A stretch of 64,000 nt of DNA from Microbacterium sp. VKM Ac-2923 (GCF_022815605.1 NZ_JALGRP010000001.1:157715-221714); one strand, 5' to 3'; shown: positions 45,331-54,469, counted from the stretch's first letter. Translations and numbers: made by a program. Notes: generated by a model from the letters alone, not told the origin.

Positions 45331-46617
45331 TCAGGCCTCCGCGCGCACCGCCGCCGCGACCGCGCGCAGGCCCGCCAGCGTCTCCACGAAGCTCGTCGAC
45401 AATGGAGACAGGCCGATCCGCAGGCCGTGCGGATCGCGGTAGTCGGGGATGACGTCGTCTTCCCACAGGCGTGCGGTGACGGCCCGCATCGCGGGGTGCG
45501 ACAGCGTCACGTGTCCGCCTCGTTCGCCGGCGTCGCGTGGCGAGGCGAGCCGCACCCCGAGGGGACCCAGGATGCCATCGGCCACCCGCACCGCGAACTC
45601 GGTCAGCGCGATCGACTTCGCGCGCACAGCCTCGATCCCGGCTTCCTCGAGCAGGTCGAGGGTGTCTTGCATCGCGATCATCGCCAGCACCGGGGGCGTG
45701 CCCGAGAGGAACCGGCGCATGCCGTCGGCCGGGCGATACACCGGGCCCATCGAGAACACGTCGGCTGCGCCCATCCACCCCTGCACGGGCTGGGTCAGGG
45801 TGTCCTGAAGGCCCTCGGCGACGTAGGCGAACGCCGGCGAGCCGGGCCCACCGTTGAGGTACTTGTAGGTGCAGCCGACGGCGAGGTCGGCGCCCCACGC
45901 GTCGAGCTCGACAGGAACGGAGCCGGCCGAGTGGCAGAGGTCCCACAGGACGCGGGCGCCGGCGTCGTGTGCGATCGCCGTCAGCCCGGCGCCGTCTGCG
46001 AGGTACCCCGAGCGGTACGACACGTGGCTCAGCAGCACCACGGCGGTGCGCTGGTTCACCGCGGCGCGGAGCAGGTCGGCATCCACTCCGCGGGAGGTGT
46101 CGACGTCGACCCAGACGACGCGGGCGCCGCGCTCGGCCGCGATGCCCTCCACGAGGTACCGATCGGTGGGGAAATCGTCGCGGCCCACCACGATCTCCGT
46201 CCGTCGCGGATCGGTGCGCATCTGCGCGTCGAGGGCCGCTCGGATCAGCTTGTAGAGCAGCACCGTCGTCGAGTCGCCGATGACCGTCTGACCGGATGCC
46301 GCGCCGAGCGCGAGTGCCCCGATGCGGTCGCCGATCGTGAAGGGCAGCTGCATCCACTGCTCGTCCCATCCGCGGATGAGGCGACCACCCCATTCGTCGG
46401 TGACGAAGCGGGCGAGGCGGTCGGCGGTGGCGCGCGGGGGGCGCCCGAGCGAGTTGCCATCGAAGTAGATGAGCGACGTCTCGGCGCCGACGAACGCCGC
46501 GCGGTGGTGCGCCAACGGGTCGTCGGCGTCGAGGGCCGCGGCTTCGGCCTCGAGCGAGACGCGGGGCACCTCGAGACCGTCGACGGAGCCGAAGTCGGGG
46601 GTGGGGTCAGTCGACAC
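45331..46617 (-). CDS. kynU: Kynureninase
   Basis: This 428-residue PLP enzyme cleaves kynurenine or 3-hydroxykynurenine to anthranilate (or its hydroxy form) and alanine. Family marks are YFDGNSLGRPP, GDSTTVLLYKL, VLLSHVSYRSGYLADG, LWDLCHSAGSVPVEL and the PLP-lysine segment GCTYKYLNGGPGSPAF. SGTPPVLAM and the C-terminal LRIGLSPLSTSF complete it. The start is GTG at 46617 with GAGGAG seven bases upstream, overlapping the preceding amidohydrolase gene by 11 bases. Tryptophan dioxygenase and a classical kynurenine formamidase are not adjacent, so kynurenine must come from elsewhere or from the neighbour. Confidence 0.95.
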   Translation of the reverse strand: MSTDPTPDFGSVDGLEVPRVSLEAEAAALDADDPLAHHRAAFVGAETSLIYFDGNSLGRPPRATADRLARFVTDEWGGRLIRGWDEQWMQLPFTIGDRIGALALGAASGQTVIGDSTTVLLYKLIRAALDAQMRTDPRRTEIVVGRDDFPTDRYLVEGIAAERGARVVWVDVDTSRGVDADLLRAAVNQRTAVVLLSHVSYRSGYLADGAGLTAIAHDAGARVLWDLCHSAGSVPVELDAWGADLAVGCTYKYLNGGPGSPAFAYVAEGLQDTLTQPVQGWMGAADVFSMGPVYRPADGMRRFLSGTPPVLAMIAMQDTLDLLEEAGIEAVRAKSIALTEFAVRVADGILGPLGVRLASPRDAGERGGHVTLSHPAMRAVTARLWEDDVIPDYRDPHGLRIGLSPLSTSFVETLAGLRAVAAAVRAEA

Positions 46618-47545
46618 GCGTGAGCTCCTCGGTGACGACCACGGTGCCGTGGCTGAGCCAGGTCGGCAGGTCGTCGGGATCGGCGGGTGAAGGACCCGGC
46701 AGGAAGGTGGAGACCGCGCCCGTCGCCTCGACGTGCGGCCACGGATCGGTGAGGGTGGCCACGAGCGCGTCGCCGCGCACACCGGCCTCGTGCAGGGCCA
46801 GCAGCTCGCGGCGGTTCAGGCCGACCGGCAGGGGACCGTTCCCGAGGTCGGTTCCGTAGAGCACTCGTCCACCGCGCACGGCGAAGGCGCGAAGGTTCGC
46901 GATCGCCTGCGCGCGGGCGGGTCCGCGATGGATGTCGAGGGTCGAGATCCACGCCTGGCCCGCAGCGATGGCGCGCGAGAGGGTGCGCCGCGACACGGGC
47001 GCGTCGAAGGGTGTGTGCGCGAGGGCGGCGACCCCCGCCTCGACCGCCCGCTCGACCTGCCCGGCTCCCTGCGCGTGCGCGACGACCGGGAGGCCACGCT
47101 CGGCGGCCGCCGCGACGATGCCCGCGAGGATGTCGTCGGACATCACCGGACCCGCGTCGGCGTGGAGGGCCACCTTGATGACCGATGCGCCGGCATCCGC
47201 CTGCTCGTCGACGATCGTCTGCGCTCCACGGGCGACCCCCGGATGCCGGGACGCGTCGGTGACGACGCGCACGATGGCATCCGGGGCCCATGACCGCCCC
47301 TGTGGATACCCGCCAGGAGCGGTGAGGAACGCCCCCGCGTAGGAGACGCGGGGGAAACCGCTCGCACGACGAGCGAGGACGACCGGGTCTCCGCCGAGAT
47401 CGACCACCGCGGCGATACCTCGCGCGGACAGCGCCGCCGCGTCGATCAGGTGCAGGTGCACGTGATGGTCGATGAACGCCGGGAGGGCGGTGCCGGATTC
47501 GGAGGTGAGTGCTCGCCGGACGGGCCAGGCGGCGGAGAGGGTCAC
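46607..47545 (-). CDS. Amidohydrolase-superfamily protein
   Basis: This is a 312-residue TIM-barrel hydrolase. Metal-binding features are FIDHHVHLHL (the His-X-His of strand 1), SVIKVALHAD (a strand-4 Lys and His region), VVAHAQG, LAHTPFD and YGTDLGNG (the strand-8 Asp). This is the layout of imidazolonepropionase- and prolidase-like members. Substrate unknown. It overlaps kynureninase and follows a glutaredoxin-like gene by ten bases, so a role near kynurenine metabolism is possible, for example hydrolysis of a formylated or cyclic amide. The GTG at 47545 is the only start near the conserved N-terminus. Confidence 0.82.
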   Translation of the reverse strand: MTLSAAWPVRRALTSESGTALPAFIDHHVHLHLIDAAALSARGIAAVVDLGGDPVVLARRASGFPRVSYAGAFLTAPGGYPQGRSWAPDAIVRVVTDASRHPGVARGAQTIVDEQADAGASVIKVALHADAGPVMSDDILAGIVAAAAERGLPVVAHAQGAGQVERAVEAGVAALAHTPFDAPVSRRTLSRAIAAGQAWISTLDIHRGPARAQAIANLRAFAVRGGRVLYGTDLGNGPLPVGLNRRELLALHEAGVRGDALVATLTDPWPHVEATGAVSTFLPGPSPADPDDLPTWLSHGTVVVTEELTRVD

Positions 47546-47555
47546 GTCGACCCGG

Positions 47556-47813
47556 TCAGATCAGCGACAGCTCGCGCAGCTTGGTCTCGACGTCGGCGTT
47601 GGAGGGCTCGACGTGGTGGCTGGAGTCGGGGTAGACGACCACGGGGATGCTCGTGCGACCCGAGATCTCTTTCGCGACATCGGCCGCAGCGGGGTCGGCC
47701 ACCAGATCGACGTACTCGTAGTCGATCCCCAGCTCGTCGAGCTGCTTCTTGGTGCGGATGCAATCGCGGCACCAGTCGGCGCCGAACATACGAATGGTTG
47801 CGTCGGAAGACAT
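47556..47813 (-). CDS. Actinobacterial glutaredoxin-like protein (mycoredoxin family)
   Basis: This is an 85-residue thioredoxin-fold protein with active site ADWCRDCIRTKK (Cys-Arg-Asp-Cys), then YEYVDLVADP and the cis-Pro segment TSIPVVVYPDSS. Mycoredoxins of this kind use mycothiol instead of glutathione. The CRDC pair is unlike the CxYC of Mrx1, so specificity may differ. It is the first gene of the three-gene unit ending in kynureninase. A TACGCT hexamer six bases upstream of the ATG suggests leaderless expression, though GGAG in the spacer could also serve. Confidence 0.88.
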   Translation of the reverse strand: MSSDATIRMFGADWCRDCIRTKKQLDELGIDYEYVDLVADPAAADVAKEISGRTSIPVVVYPDSSHHVEPSNADVETKLRELSLI

Positions 47814-47819
47814 GTCTCC

Positions 47820-47825
47820 AGCGTA
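47820..47825 (-). promoter_or_regulatory. -10 hexamer of the glutaredoxin-kynureninase unit
   Basis: TACGCT on the minus strand ends six bases before the ATG at 47813. Confidence 0.5.
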
Positions 47826-47901
47826 CGCCGATGCACCGACACCGGACCCGGCCGAGAACGCGAGCCGAGCGTGTCCCGCACGTTTCCCGCCTCCGCGGAT
47901 G

Positions 47902-49029
47902 TCAGGCGGTGACTTCGTCTTCGAGGGGTTCGATGGCGCGAGCGACTTTACCGATACGGCTCTTCTTGGGGGCGTAGACGACGAGCGCGTGGAAGACGAA
48001 GCGCACGACGAAGGCTGCGACGAGGGTGAGTCCTGCGGCGACGACGCTCTGGATGTGCGCCTGGCTCACCAGCACCCAGATGACCGGGATGCGGATGATC
48101 GCCTCGACACCGTTGAAGGTGAACGACTTGACGAAGCGGTGGCGCATGAGTCCCGACTCGGCGCGCATGTCGGCGAACACCAGGTATTCGAGGGCGAGGA
48201 AGTTCGCCACGATGGTCACCACGCTCGCGATGACCGCGGCGACGATGTATTGCACGCCCACCATCTGCAGCGCCCACATGATGGCCAGGTTGGCGACGGC
48301 TCCGAGGCCACCCACGAGGGCGAAGGCCGACATGCGGCCGAAGCGCAGCATCGTCAGCTGCAGCAGGAACCGCATGCCCTGGCTGAACGACGCCTTCGAC
48401 TCGCCCGCGAAGCGGGGAGCGAACGAGAACGGTACCTCGGCGATGCGCATCTGCTTGCGAGCGAGGATCTCGAGCAGGATCTTGAACCCTCGCGGCTGCA
48501 GCGTCTCGATCTCGAGGGCACGACGGTCCACGAGGAAGAACCCGGTCATCGGGTCGGAGCAGTTGTGCAGCTTCTTCGGGAACATCGACTTGGTCAGCAG
48601 CGTCGACGCGCGCGACACCGTGGTGCGCACCGCGTTGGCGAGACCGTCGGAGGTGCCCCCGGCGACGTACCGGGATGCCACGACCACATCGACGTCGCCC
48701 TGCTCGGCGCGGGCGAGGAGGGACGCGATGACCTCCGGCGGATGCTGCAGGTCGCCGTCCATCACCACGCACCGATCGGAGGCGGCGGCTTTGATGCCCT
48801 CCACCACGGCACCGCCGAGCCCGCCCCGCGGGTCGTCGCGGTGGATCAGGCGCACCGGGATGTCCGCGGTCGCGGCGACCGCACGGATGACGTCGGGAGT
48901 GTCGTCGGTGGAGTCGTCGACGAAGATCACTTCGACGATTCGACCCGCCATGGCATCCGTCGTGCGACGCACGAGTTCGGCGACGTTCGGACCCTCGTTG
49001 AAGGTCGGAACGATGACGGAAAGATCCAT
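47902..49029 (-). CDS. GT2 glycosyltransferase fused to GtrA membrane domain
   Basis: This is a 375-residue protein. Residues 1-215 form a dolichol-phosphate-mannose-synthase-like GT2 domain: VIVPTFNEGPNVAEL, VIFVDDSTDDT and the metal motif VVMDGDLQHPPE, then SRYVAGGTSDGLA and DPMTGFFLVDRRAL. The C-terminal 150 residues are a GtrA domain with four helices (FGRMSAFALVGGLGAVANL onward). Such fusions make a polyprenyl-phosphate sugar and help flip it for wall-polymer or protein glycosylation. The ATG at 49029 has TACGCT about 44 bases upstream. It is not in a polysaccharide cluster here. Confidence 0.92.
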   Translation of the reverse strand: MDLSVIVPTFNEGPNVAELVRRTTDAMAGRIVEVIFVDDSTDDTPDVIRAVAATADIPVRLIHRDDPRGGLGGAVVEGIKAAASDRCVVMDGDLQHPPEVIASLLARAEQGDVDVVVASRYVAGGTSDGLANAVRTTVSRASTLLTKSMFPKKLHNCSDPMTGFFLVDRRALEIETLQPRGFKILLEILARKQMRIAEVPFSFAPRFAGESKASFSQGMRFLLQLTMLRFGRMSAFALVGGLGAVANLAIMWALQMVGVQYIVAAVIASVVTIVANFLALEYLVFADMRAESGLMRHRFVKSFTFNGVEAIIRIPVIWVLVSQAHIQSVVAAGLTLVAAFVVRFVFHALVVYAPKKSRIGKVARAIEPLEDEVTA

Positions 49030-49183
49030 GGGTACTCGCGTTTTCGTGGGAAGTCAGGGAAAGACAGCGTAGTGAGGCCGACGCGTGCCTTCACAGGATT
49101 GTGGCGGACGTACCTGTGAGCTAGCGGTTGCCCGCCCCAGCGTCGGATGCGCAGCGGTGGCGCGGATGTCGACGGGAGCGAGG

Positions 49184-50335
49184 TCAGCCGATCTTGGCCT
49201 GGAGGTCTTCGACGGTCATGCCGTAGTCGATACGGACGACGGGCAGGGCCAGCTTATCGGTCCCGATCCGCACGTACCCGGGTTCTATGCCGCGGGCCAG
49301 GTCGAACCCCGCCCGTCGGACGCCCTCCTTCGCCGTGTCGTCGTAGTGACCGAAGGGGTAGGCGATGACCTCTTTGGCGCCGAGGATCTGCGCCGAGGTC
49401 TCGAGGTCGGCGGCGATCGTGTCGGCGTCGTCGTTGACCATGCGGCCCTTGCCGTTGGCGCCCGCGCGGTGCATGTCATGCGTGTGCGAGCGCTGCATCA
49501 CGAAGCGATTCGGGGTGGGTTCGGTCCGGGCGGACGTGATGACGAAGGAGGTGGTCAACAGGTTCCGCCCGTCGACGATCGGGGCGGCCAGTTCGAGCCA
49601 GGTGCTGTCGGCGTCATCATCGGTGATCACGACGGAGCGCTTCGGCAGGAAGAGCGCGCCGTCGATGAAGGCGCTCACCTCGTCCCACGTGGGGAGGTAG
49701 AACGCGCCCTCCTGGATGTGGGCCATCTGCGCGTCGAAGTCGCCGATGTAGGCGTAGTTGCCGCGCAGCCAGTTGTCTTCGCCCTCGGGCTTCTGCGTGA
49801 ACTGGTGGTACATGAGGATCGGGAGCTCGGTGTCCTCCGCCTGGTTCGCCTCGGGCGTCGTCCACCCCGCGAACAGGGTTCGCTGACGCTCCGTGCAGGT
49901 GACGAGGTCGGCGCCGTTCACGCGCTCGGCGGTGTTCAGCGAGCTCGCGTCGGCAGCGGTGGCGTACCACCCGGCGAACACGCGTCCGTCGGTCCGGGGA
50001 AGGGGGAGCGCGTCGTACCGGAGGTCCTCGGACTGCAGCTGCGGGCCGAGGGCGATGCCGTCGCCGGTGAACGACACCGCACACGCCTTCGGATCGGTCG
50101 CGCTCGCCAGCAGTTCCTCGGCCGGGCTCCGGGGGGTGGGTGTGGGTGTCGGGCTGGGGGTCGGCTCGCTCGACGACACCGTTTCGGCGGTGGGAGCGGC
50201 GGACGGACCACGCGTGAGGGCGAAGGCGGTGACGCCCCCGCCGATCAGCACGATGGCGAGGGTGGCGACGACGGTGCGGCGCAGGCGCACGCGGCGAGAG
50301 GTGCGGCGACGGTGCTCGGCTCGGGTGACGGTCAT
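49184..50335 (-). CDS. Membrane-anchored polysaccharide-deacetylase-like protein
   Basis: This is a 383-residue protein with a basic N-terminus, one membrane anchor (VVATLAIVLIGGGVTAFAL, about 23-42), a Ser/Pro/Thr linker, then a NodB-like domain. Recognisable parts are LPILMYHQFTQ, SVVITDDDADSTWLE, MQRSHTHDMHRAG and IAYPFGHYDD. The first motif reads TDDDAD instead of the usual TFDDG, while the His pair of motif 2 is present. It may deacetylate a wall polymer, or bind without catalysis. TAGGAT about 35 bases upstream of the ATG at 50335 is a probable -10, in a 103-bp divergent spacer shared with the next gene. Confidence 0.82.
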   Translation of the reverse strand: MTVTRAEHRRRTSRRVRLRRTVVATLAIVLIGGGVTAFALTRGPSAAPTAETVSSSEPTPSPTPTPTPRSPAEELLASATDPKACAVSFTGDGIALGPQLQSEDLRYDALPLPRTDGRVFAGWYATAADASSLNTAERVNGADLVTCTERQRTLFAGWTTPEANQAEDTELPILMYHQFTQKPEGEDNWLRGNYAYIGDFDAQMAHIQEGAFYLPTWDEVSAFIDGALFLPKRSVVITDDDADSTWLELAAPIVDGRNLLTTSFVITSARTEPTPNRFVMQRSHTHDMHRAGANGKGRMVNDDADTIAADLETSAQILGAKEVIAYPFGHYDDTAKEGVRRAGFDLARGIEPGYVRIGTDKLALPVVRIDYGMTVEDLQAKIG

Positions 50336-50438
50336 GATGCCTCGGGTCGGCGGGCGGGTCGCCGCGATCCTATCGATACGGCACGCGCCTGCGCGGGACG
50401 CGCCACGCCGCGCGGTGACGGCACGGCAGGATGGAGGC

Positions 50439-51395
50439 ATGATCCGCCTCGGCATCGTCGGCACCAGTTCCATCTCCGAACGCTTCGCGCAGGCGGTGGC
50501 GACCGTGGAGGGCGCGGAGGTGTCCCGGGTCGCATCGCGCGACGCGCAGCGCGCCCGCGCGTTCGCCGACCGGGTCGGGGCTCCCGGCGTCGCGGTCGGT
50601 CTCGACGACCTCCTCGCCGCGGACGACGTCGACGCCGTGTACCTCGCCAGCCCGAACTCCGTGCACGCCGAGCAGATCGCCTCGGCGGTGGATGCCGGCA
50701 TCCCGGTGCTGGTCGAGAAGCCCGCGGTGCTGACGGCGGGGGAGTGGGATGCCGCGGTCGCCCACGCTCGTCGACGCGGTGTCGTCCTGCTCGAGGCGAT
50801 GCGCACGGCCTACGACCCGGGTCTGGCCGCGGTCCGGGCGGCGCTGCCGGAACTCGGGACCGTCCGGCGGGTCTCTCTGCGCTACGAGAAACGGTCGGCG
50901 CGGTACGACGAGGTGCTGGCCGGTCGGCAGACGAACATCTTCGATCCCGCCCTGGGCGGGAGCGCCCTGCGCGATCTCGGGGTCTACCCGCTGCACGCGC
51001 TCGTGCGTCTCTTCGGGGAACCGCGCGCCGTGCAGGGCGTGCGCGTGGGGATCGGATCGGGAACGGACGGGCTCGGCAGTGCGCTGGCCGCCTACGAGGG
51101 CTTCGTGGCCGACGTCGCGTGGTCGAAGATCACCGACACGAGTCTGTCGAGCGAGATCCAGGGCGAGGAAGCCTCGCTGCTCATCGACGCGATCGACGCG
51201 CCGCGGAGACTCGTGCTCACCCCGCGCGGCGGTGCGGCGCGCGGGATCACGGTGGAGGCCGACGACAACCCCATGGTCGGGGAGGTGCGGCGTTTCGTGG
51301 ACGCCGTCGCCGGCACCGACATCACCGCGGACCAGGACCTCACCGCCCTGACCCTGCGGATCGTCGACGAACTGCTCGAGCACCCCCTGGTCTGA
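50439..51395 (+). CDS. Gfo/Idh/MocA-family oxidoreductase
   Basis: This is a 318-residue NAD(P)-dependent dehydrogenase, probably acting on a sugar or cyclitol. The Rossmann start is RLGIVGTSSISERFA, followed by DAVYLASPNSVHAEQ and the catalytic-site motif VLVEKPAVLTAGEW. The C-terminal alpha/beta domain includes GGSALRDLGVYPLHALVRLFGEP. The ATG at 50439 is preceded by CAGGAT at six bases, possibly leaderless, with GGAGG within that spacer. It stands alone between a divergent deacetylase and a chromate transporter 41 bases downstream. Confidence 0.92.
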   Translation: MIRLGIVGTSSISERFAQAVATVEGAEVSRVASRDAQRARAFADRVGAPGVAVGLDDLLAADDVDAVYLASPNSVHAEQIASAVDAGIPVLVEKPAVLTAGEWDAAVAHARRRGVVLLEAMRTAYDPGLAAVRAALPELGTVRRVSLRYEKRSARYDEVLAGRQTNIFDPALGGSALRDLGVYPLHALVRLFGEPRAVQGVRVGIGSGTDGLGSALAAYEGFVADVAWSKITDTSLSSEIQGEEASLLIDAIDAPRRLVLTPRGGAARGITVEADDNPMVGEVRRFVDAVAGTDITADQDLTALTLRIVDELLEHPLV

Positions 51396-51436
51396 GGGTT
51401 CACCCGTTGTTTCCCCCGCGACGGGAGGATGCCGGG

Positions 51437-52630
51437 ATGCAGAGACCGGGTCGCGTGGGCGAGGTGTTCCTCGTGTTCCTCCGTCTGGGCCTGACGTCCT
51501 TCGGCGGCCCGATCGCCCACCTCGGCTACTTCCGCGACGACCTCGTCGTGCGGCGGAAGTGGATGGACGACCGCGCCTACGCCGACCTCGTCGCGTTGTG
51601 CCAGTTCCTGCCGGGTCCGGCGTCGAGCCAGGTGGGCTTCGCGATGGGCCTGCAGCGGGCGGGCGTGCTCGGAGCGTTGGCCGCCTTCGCCGCGTTCACC
51701 CTTCCGTCGGCTCTTCTCCTCGTCGCCTTCGCCGGGGGTGCGGCCGTGCTGGGCGGCGTCGTCGGCGACGGCATCCTGTCCGGGTTGAAGATCGTGGCCG
51801 TCGCGATCGTCGCCCACGCCGTGTGGGGGATGGCGCGCTCCCTCACCCCCGACGCGCCGCGCGCGGGCATCGCGGTCGCAGCTCTCGCTCTGGCGCTGCT
51901 GCTCCCCGCCGCCCCGGGTCAACTCGCCGCCCTCGCGATCGGGGCGGTGGCCGGTGTCGTCCTGCTGCGCGAGACCGACGAGGACACCTCGGTGCCATCG
52001 GCGACGTTCGGTGTGCGAAGGAGTGTGGCGGTCGCGTGCCTCGTCGTCTTCGTCGGCGGCCTGGTGACGCTGCCGCTGCTCGCCGCACTCACGGGATGGA
52101 GCACCGTGTCCCTCGTCGACGCCTTCTACCGCGCGGGTGCGCTCGTCTTCGGTGGCGGACACATCGTCCTTCCCCTCCTCCAGGCGGGGGTCGTGGAGAC
52201 GGGCTGGATCTCGCCCGAGTCCTTCCTCACCGGGTACGCCGCCGCCCAAGCCGTGCCGGGGCCGCTCTTCACCTTCGCGGCGTACCTCGGCACCGTCTCG
52301 GGGGCCGGGCCCGGTGGCATCCCGGGGGCCGCCCTCGCGCTGGGCGCGATCTTCCTCCCCGGCTTCCTCGTGCTCGTCGGTGCGCTCCCGTTCTGGGACG
52401 CCCTGCGCGATCGCCCGCGCGTGCGGGCCGCGATGCGCGGAGCCAACGCTGCCGTCGTCGGCATCCTGGGCGCCGCGCTCTACACGCCCGTGTTCACCAC
52501 CGCGATCACGGGGCCCGGGCCGCTCGTCCTCGCCGCGGTGGGCTTCGTGCTCCTCGCGGTGTTCCGCACGCCCGCGTGGGCGGTGGTCCTCGTGGGCGCC
52601 GCGGGCGGGATCGTGCTGGCGTTCGTGTGA
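51437..52630 (+). CDS. chrA: Chromate transporter ChrA, two-domain form
   Basis: This is a 397-residue membrane protein formed by two homologous CHR domains, with about ten helices. The first domain has RLGLTSFGGPIAHLGYFRDDLV and CQFLPGPASSQVGFAMG. The second has AGALVFGGGHIVLPLL, then TGYAAAQAVPGPLFTFAAYLG. These are the two signature segments of ChrA, which expels chromate by proton exchange and may also move sulfate. No chrB or chrC regulator is present. The start is the ATG at 51437; GGGAGG lies upstream. Confidence 0.93.
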   Translation: MQRPGRVGEVFLVFLRLGLTSFGGPIAHLGYFRDDLVVRRKWMDDRAYADLVALCQFLPGPASSQVGFAMGLQRAGVLGALAAFAAFTLPSALLLVAFAGGAAVLGGVVGDGILSGLKIVAVAIVAHAVWGMARSLTPDAPRAGIAVAALALALLLPAAPGQLAALAIGAVAGVVLLRETDEDTSVPSATFGVRRSVAVACLVVFVGGLVTLPLLAALTGWSTVSLVDAFYRAGALVFGGGHIVLPLLQAGVVETGWISPESFLTGYAAAQAVPGPLFTFAAYLGTVSGAGPGGIPGAALALGAIFLPGFLVLVGALPFWDALRDRPRVRAAMRGANAAVVGILGAALYTPVFTTAITGPGPLVLAAVGFVLLAVFRTPAWAVVLVGAAGGIVLAFV

Positions 52631-52663
52631 GCGGTCGCGTGTTCGCGGTGCGCACGACGCAGC

Positions 52664-52760
52664 GTGCACAACGCAGGAGATATGGCCGCCGCCTCCGAGC
52701 GGTCCGCAGAATTCCGGGGCCCGCGACAGGTGGCGCCGACGTTCTTCCTGCGTTGTGCAC
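52664..52760. repeat. 15-bp perfect inverted repeat, 67-base centre
   Basis: GTGCACAACGCAGGA (52664-52678) is perfectly inverted at 52746-52760. Inside, CGCCGCCT and AGGTGGCG continue the pairing with one wobble. The element fills the 258-base gap between chrA and the acyl-CoA ligase gene; nothing else is visible there. Confidence 0.8.
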
Positions 52761-52888
52761 CGCCGCTCCGCACGACCGCGGCACCTCGCGGCATCCTGAG
52801 ACTCGTCTCCGCGAAGCGTGACACCGGGTACCGGCGGTGCCAGGATGAGCGCACGGCGACGCCGCCGGTGTTTTCGAGGGAGAGAACC

Positions 52889-54469
52889 GTGTTCCACAGC
52901 CCCCACCCGCCCGTCGAGATCCCCGACCAGAGCATCTACGACTATCTGTTCGGCTCACTCGACGACGGCGACCTCGATCGGGTGGCCCTGGTGGACCCGG
53001 CAAGCGGCGCCGAGACCACCTACGGTGCGCTGCGCGCGCAGGTCGACGCCGTCGCGGGAGCGCTCGCCGCCCGCGGTGTCGGCACCGACACCGTCGTCGC
53101 GATGCTGTGCCCGAACGTTCCCGCGTTCGCGACCGTGTTCCACGGCATCCTGAGGCTCGGGGCGGCCATCACCACGATCAACTCCCTCTACACCGCGCAC
53201 GAGATCGAGAACCAGTTGCGCGATGCCGCGGCCACCTGGCTCGTGACCGTGTCGCCGCTGCTGCCGCCGGCGTTGGAGGCCGCGCGCGCGGTCGGCATCA
53301 CCGACGACCGGGTGATCGTGCTCGACGGCGCCGAGGGGCACCCCGATCTGCGCACGCTGCTGAGCGAGCAACGGACGCCGCCTGAGGTCACCATCGACCC
53401 GGCCACGCACGTCGCCGTGCTGCCCTACTCGTCGGGCACCACCGGGGTGCCCAAGGGCGTGATGCTCTCGCACCGCAACCTCGTCGCGAACGTCCACCAG
53501 TGTCGTCCGGTGATCGAGATCGGCCCCGACGACCGCGTGCTCGCGGTGCTGCCGTTCTTCCACATCTACGGCATGACGGTGCTGCTCAACCTGGCCCTAC
53601 GTCAGCGCGCGACCCTCGTGACGATGCCGCGGTTCGACCTGATGGAGTTCCTCCGCGTCATCCAGGATCACCGCTGCACGTTCCTCTTCATCGCCCCGCC
53701 CATCGCCGTCGCCCTCGCCAAGCACCCCGCCGTCGAGCAGTTCGACCTCTCGAGCGTGCACAGCGTGTTCTCGGGCGCGGCCCCGCTCGACGGTGAGACG
53801 GCCGAGACCGCGGGGCGGCGAATCGGCGCCCGCTTCTTCCAGGGCTACGGCATGAGCGAGCTGAGCCCGGTGTCGCACGCCATTCCGGCGGAGGGAGGGA
53901 TGCCGGTGAGCTCGGTCGGCGTGCTCATCCCCAACTGCGAGGCCAAGCTCGTCGACCCCGAGAGCGGGGCGGAGCTCGAGGAGCACGGCGACGACGGATT
54001 GACGGCGCCGGGGGAGATCTGGGTCCGCGGACCGAACGTGATGCTCGGCTACCTGAACCGGCCCGACGCCACGGCCGAGACCCTCGACGCCGACGGATTC
54101 CTGCACACCGGCGACATCGGCGTGCACCACGTCGACGGCTACTTCACGATCGTCGATCGACTGAAGGAGCTCATCAAGTACCACGGCTACCAGATCGCCC
54201 CGGCGGAGCTCGAGGCCCTGCTGCTGTCGCATCCGAAGATCCAGGATGCCGCGGTCATCGGCGTCCGCGGAGACGACGGCGAGGAGATCCCCAAGGCGTT
54301 CGTCGTGGCGGCACCGGACGCGGGCCTGTCGGCGGAGGATGTGATGGCGTTCGTGGCCGAGAACGTCGCCCCGCACAAGAAGGTGCGCCGCGTGGAGTTC
54401 ATCGACGTCATCCCGAAGTCCACCTCGGGCAAGATCCTGCGGAAGGACCTGCGGGCGCGGGAGCGCTGA
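52889..54469 (+). CDS. AMP-binding acyl-CoA ligase (4-coumarate-CoA ligase-like)
   Basis: This is a 526-residue ANL-superfamily enzyme that activates a carboxylic acid as acyl-AMP and then acyl-CoA. Motifs in order are YSSGTTGVPKGVMLSHRN (P-loop), FFHIYGMT, GYGMSELSPVSH, GFLHTGDIG, DRLKELIKYHGYQIAP and the catalytic Lys in KSTSGKILRKDL. The HIYG and KYHGYQIAP spelling is typical of 4CL-like ligases, whose acids range from aromatic to medium-chain. The start is GTG at 52889 with GAGGGAGA upstream. It ends 26 bases from the convergent LacI gene. Substrate unknown. Confidence 0.92.
   Translation: MFHSPHPPVEIPDQSIYDYLFGSLDDGDLDRVALVDPASGAETTYGALRAQVDAVAGALAARGVGTDTVVAMLCPNVPAFATVFHGILRLGAAITTINSLYTAHEIENQLRDAAATWLVTVSPLLPPALEAARAVGITDDRVIVLDGAEGHPDLRTLLSEQRTPPEVTIDPATHVAVLPYSSGTTGVPKGVMLSHRNLVANVHQCRPVIEIGPDDRVLAVLPFFHIYGMTVLLNLALRQRATLVTMPRFDLMEFLRVIQDHRCTFLFIAPPIAVALAKHPAVEQFDLSSVHSVFSGAAPLDGETAETAGRRIGARFFQGYGMSELSPVSHAIPAEGGMPVSSVGVLIPNCEAKLVDPESGAELEEHGDDGLTAPGEIWVRGPNVMLGYLNRPDATAETLDADGFLHTGDIGVHHVDGYFTIVDRLKELIKYHGYQIAPAELEALLLSHPKIQDAAVIGVRGDDGEEIPKAFVVAAPDAGLSAEDVMAFVAENVAPHKKVRRVEFIDVIPKSTSGKILRKDLRARER

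Noticed and set aside
45020..46393. Alternative minus-strand frame with Gly-Ser-Arg repeats over the kynureninase gene
   Set aside because: It is out of frame with clear kynureninase motifs and is open only because of the heptamer tract and high GC.
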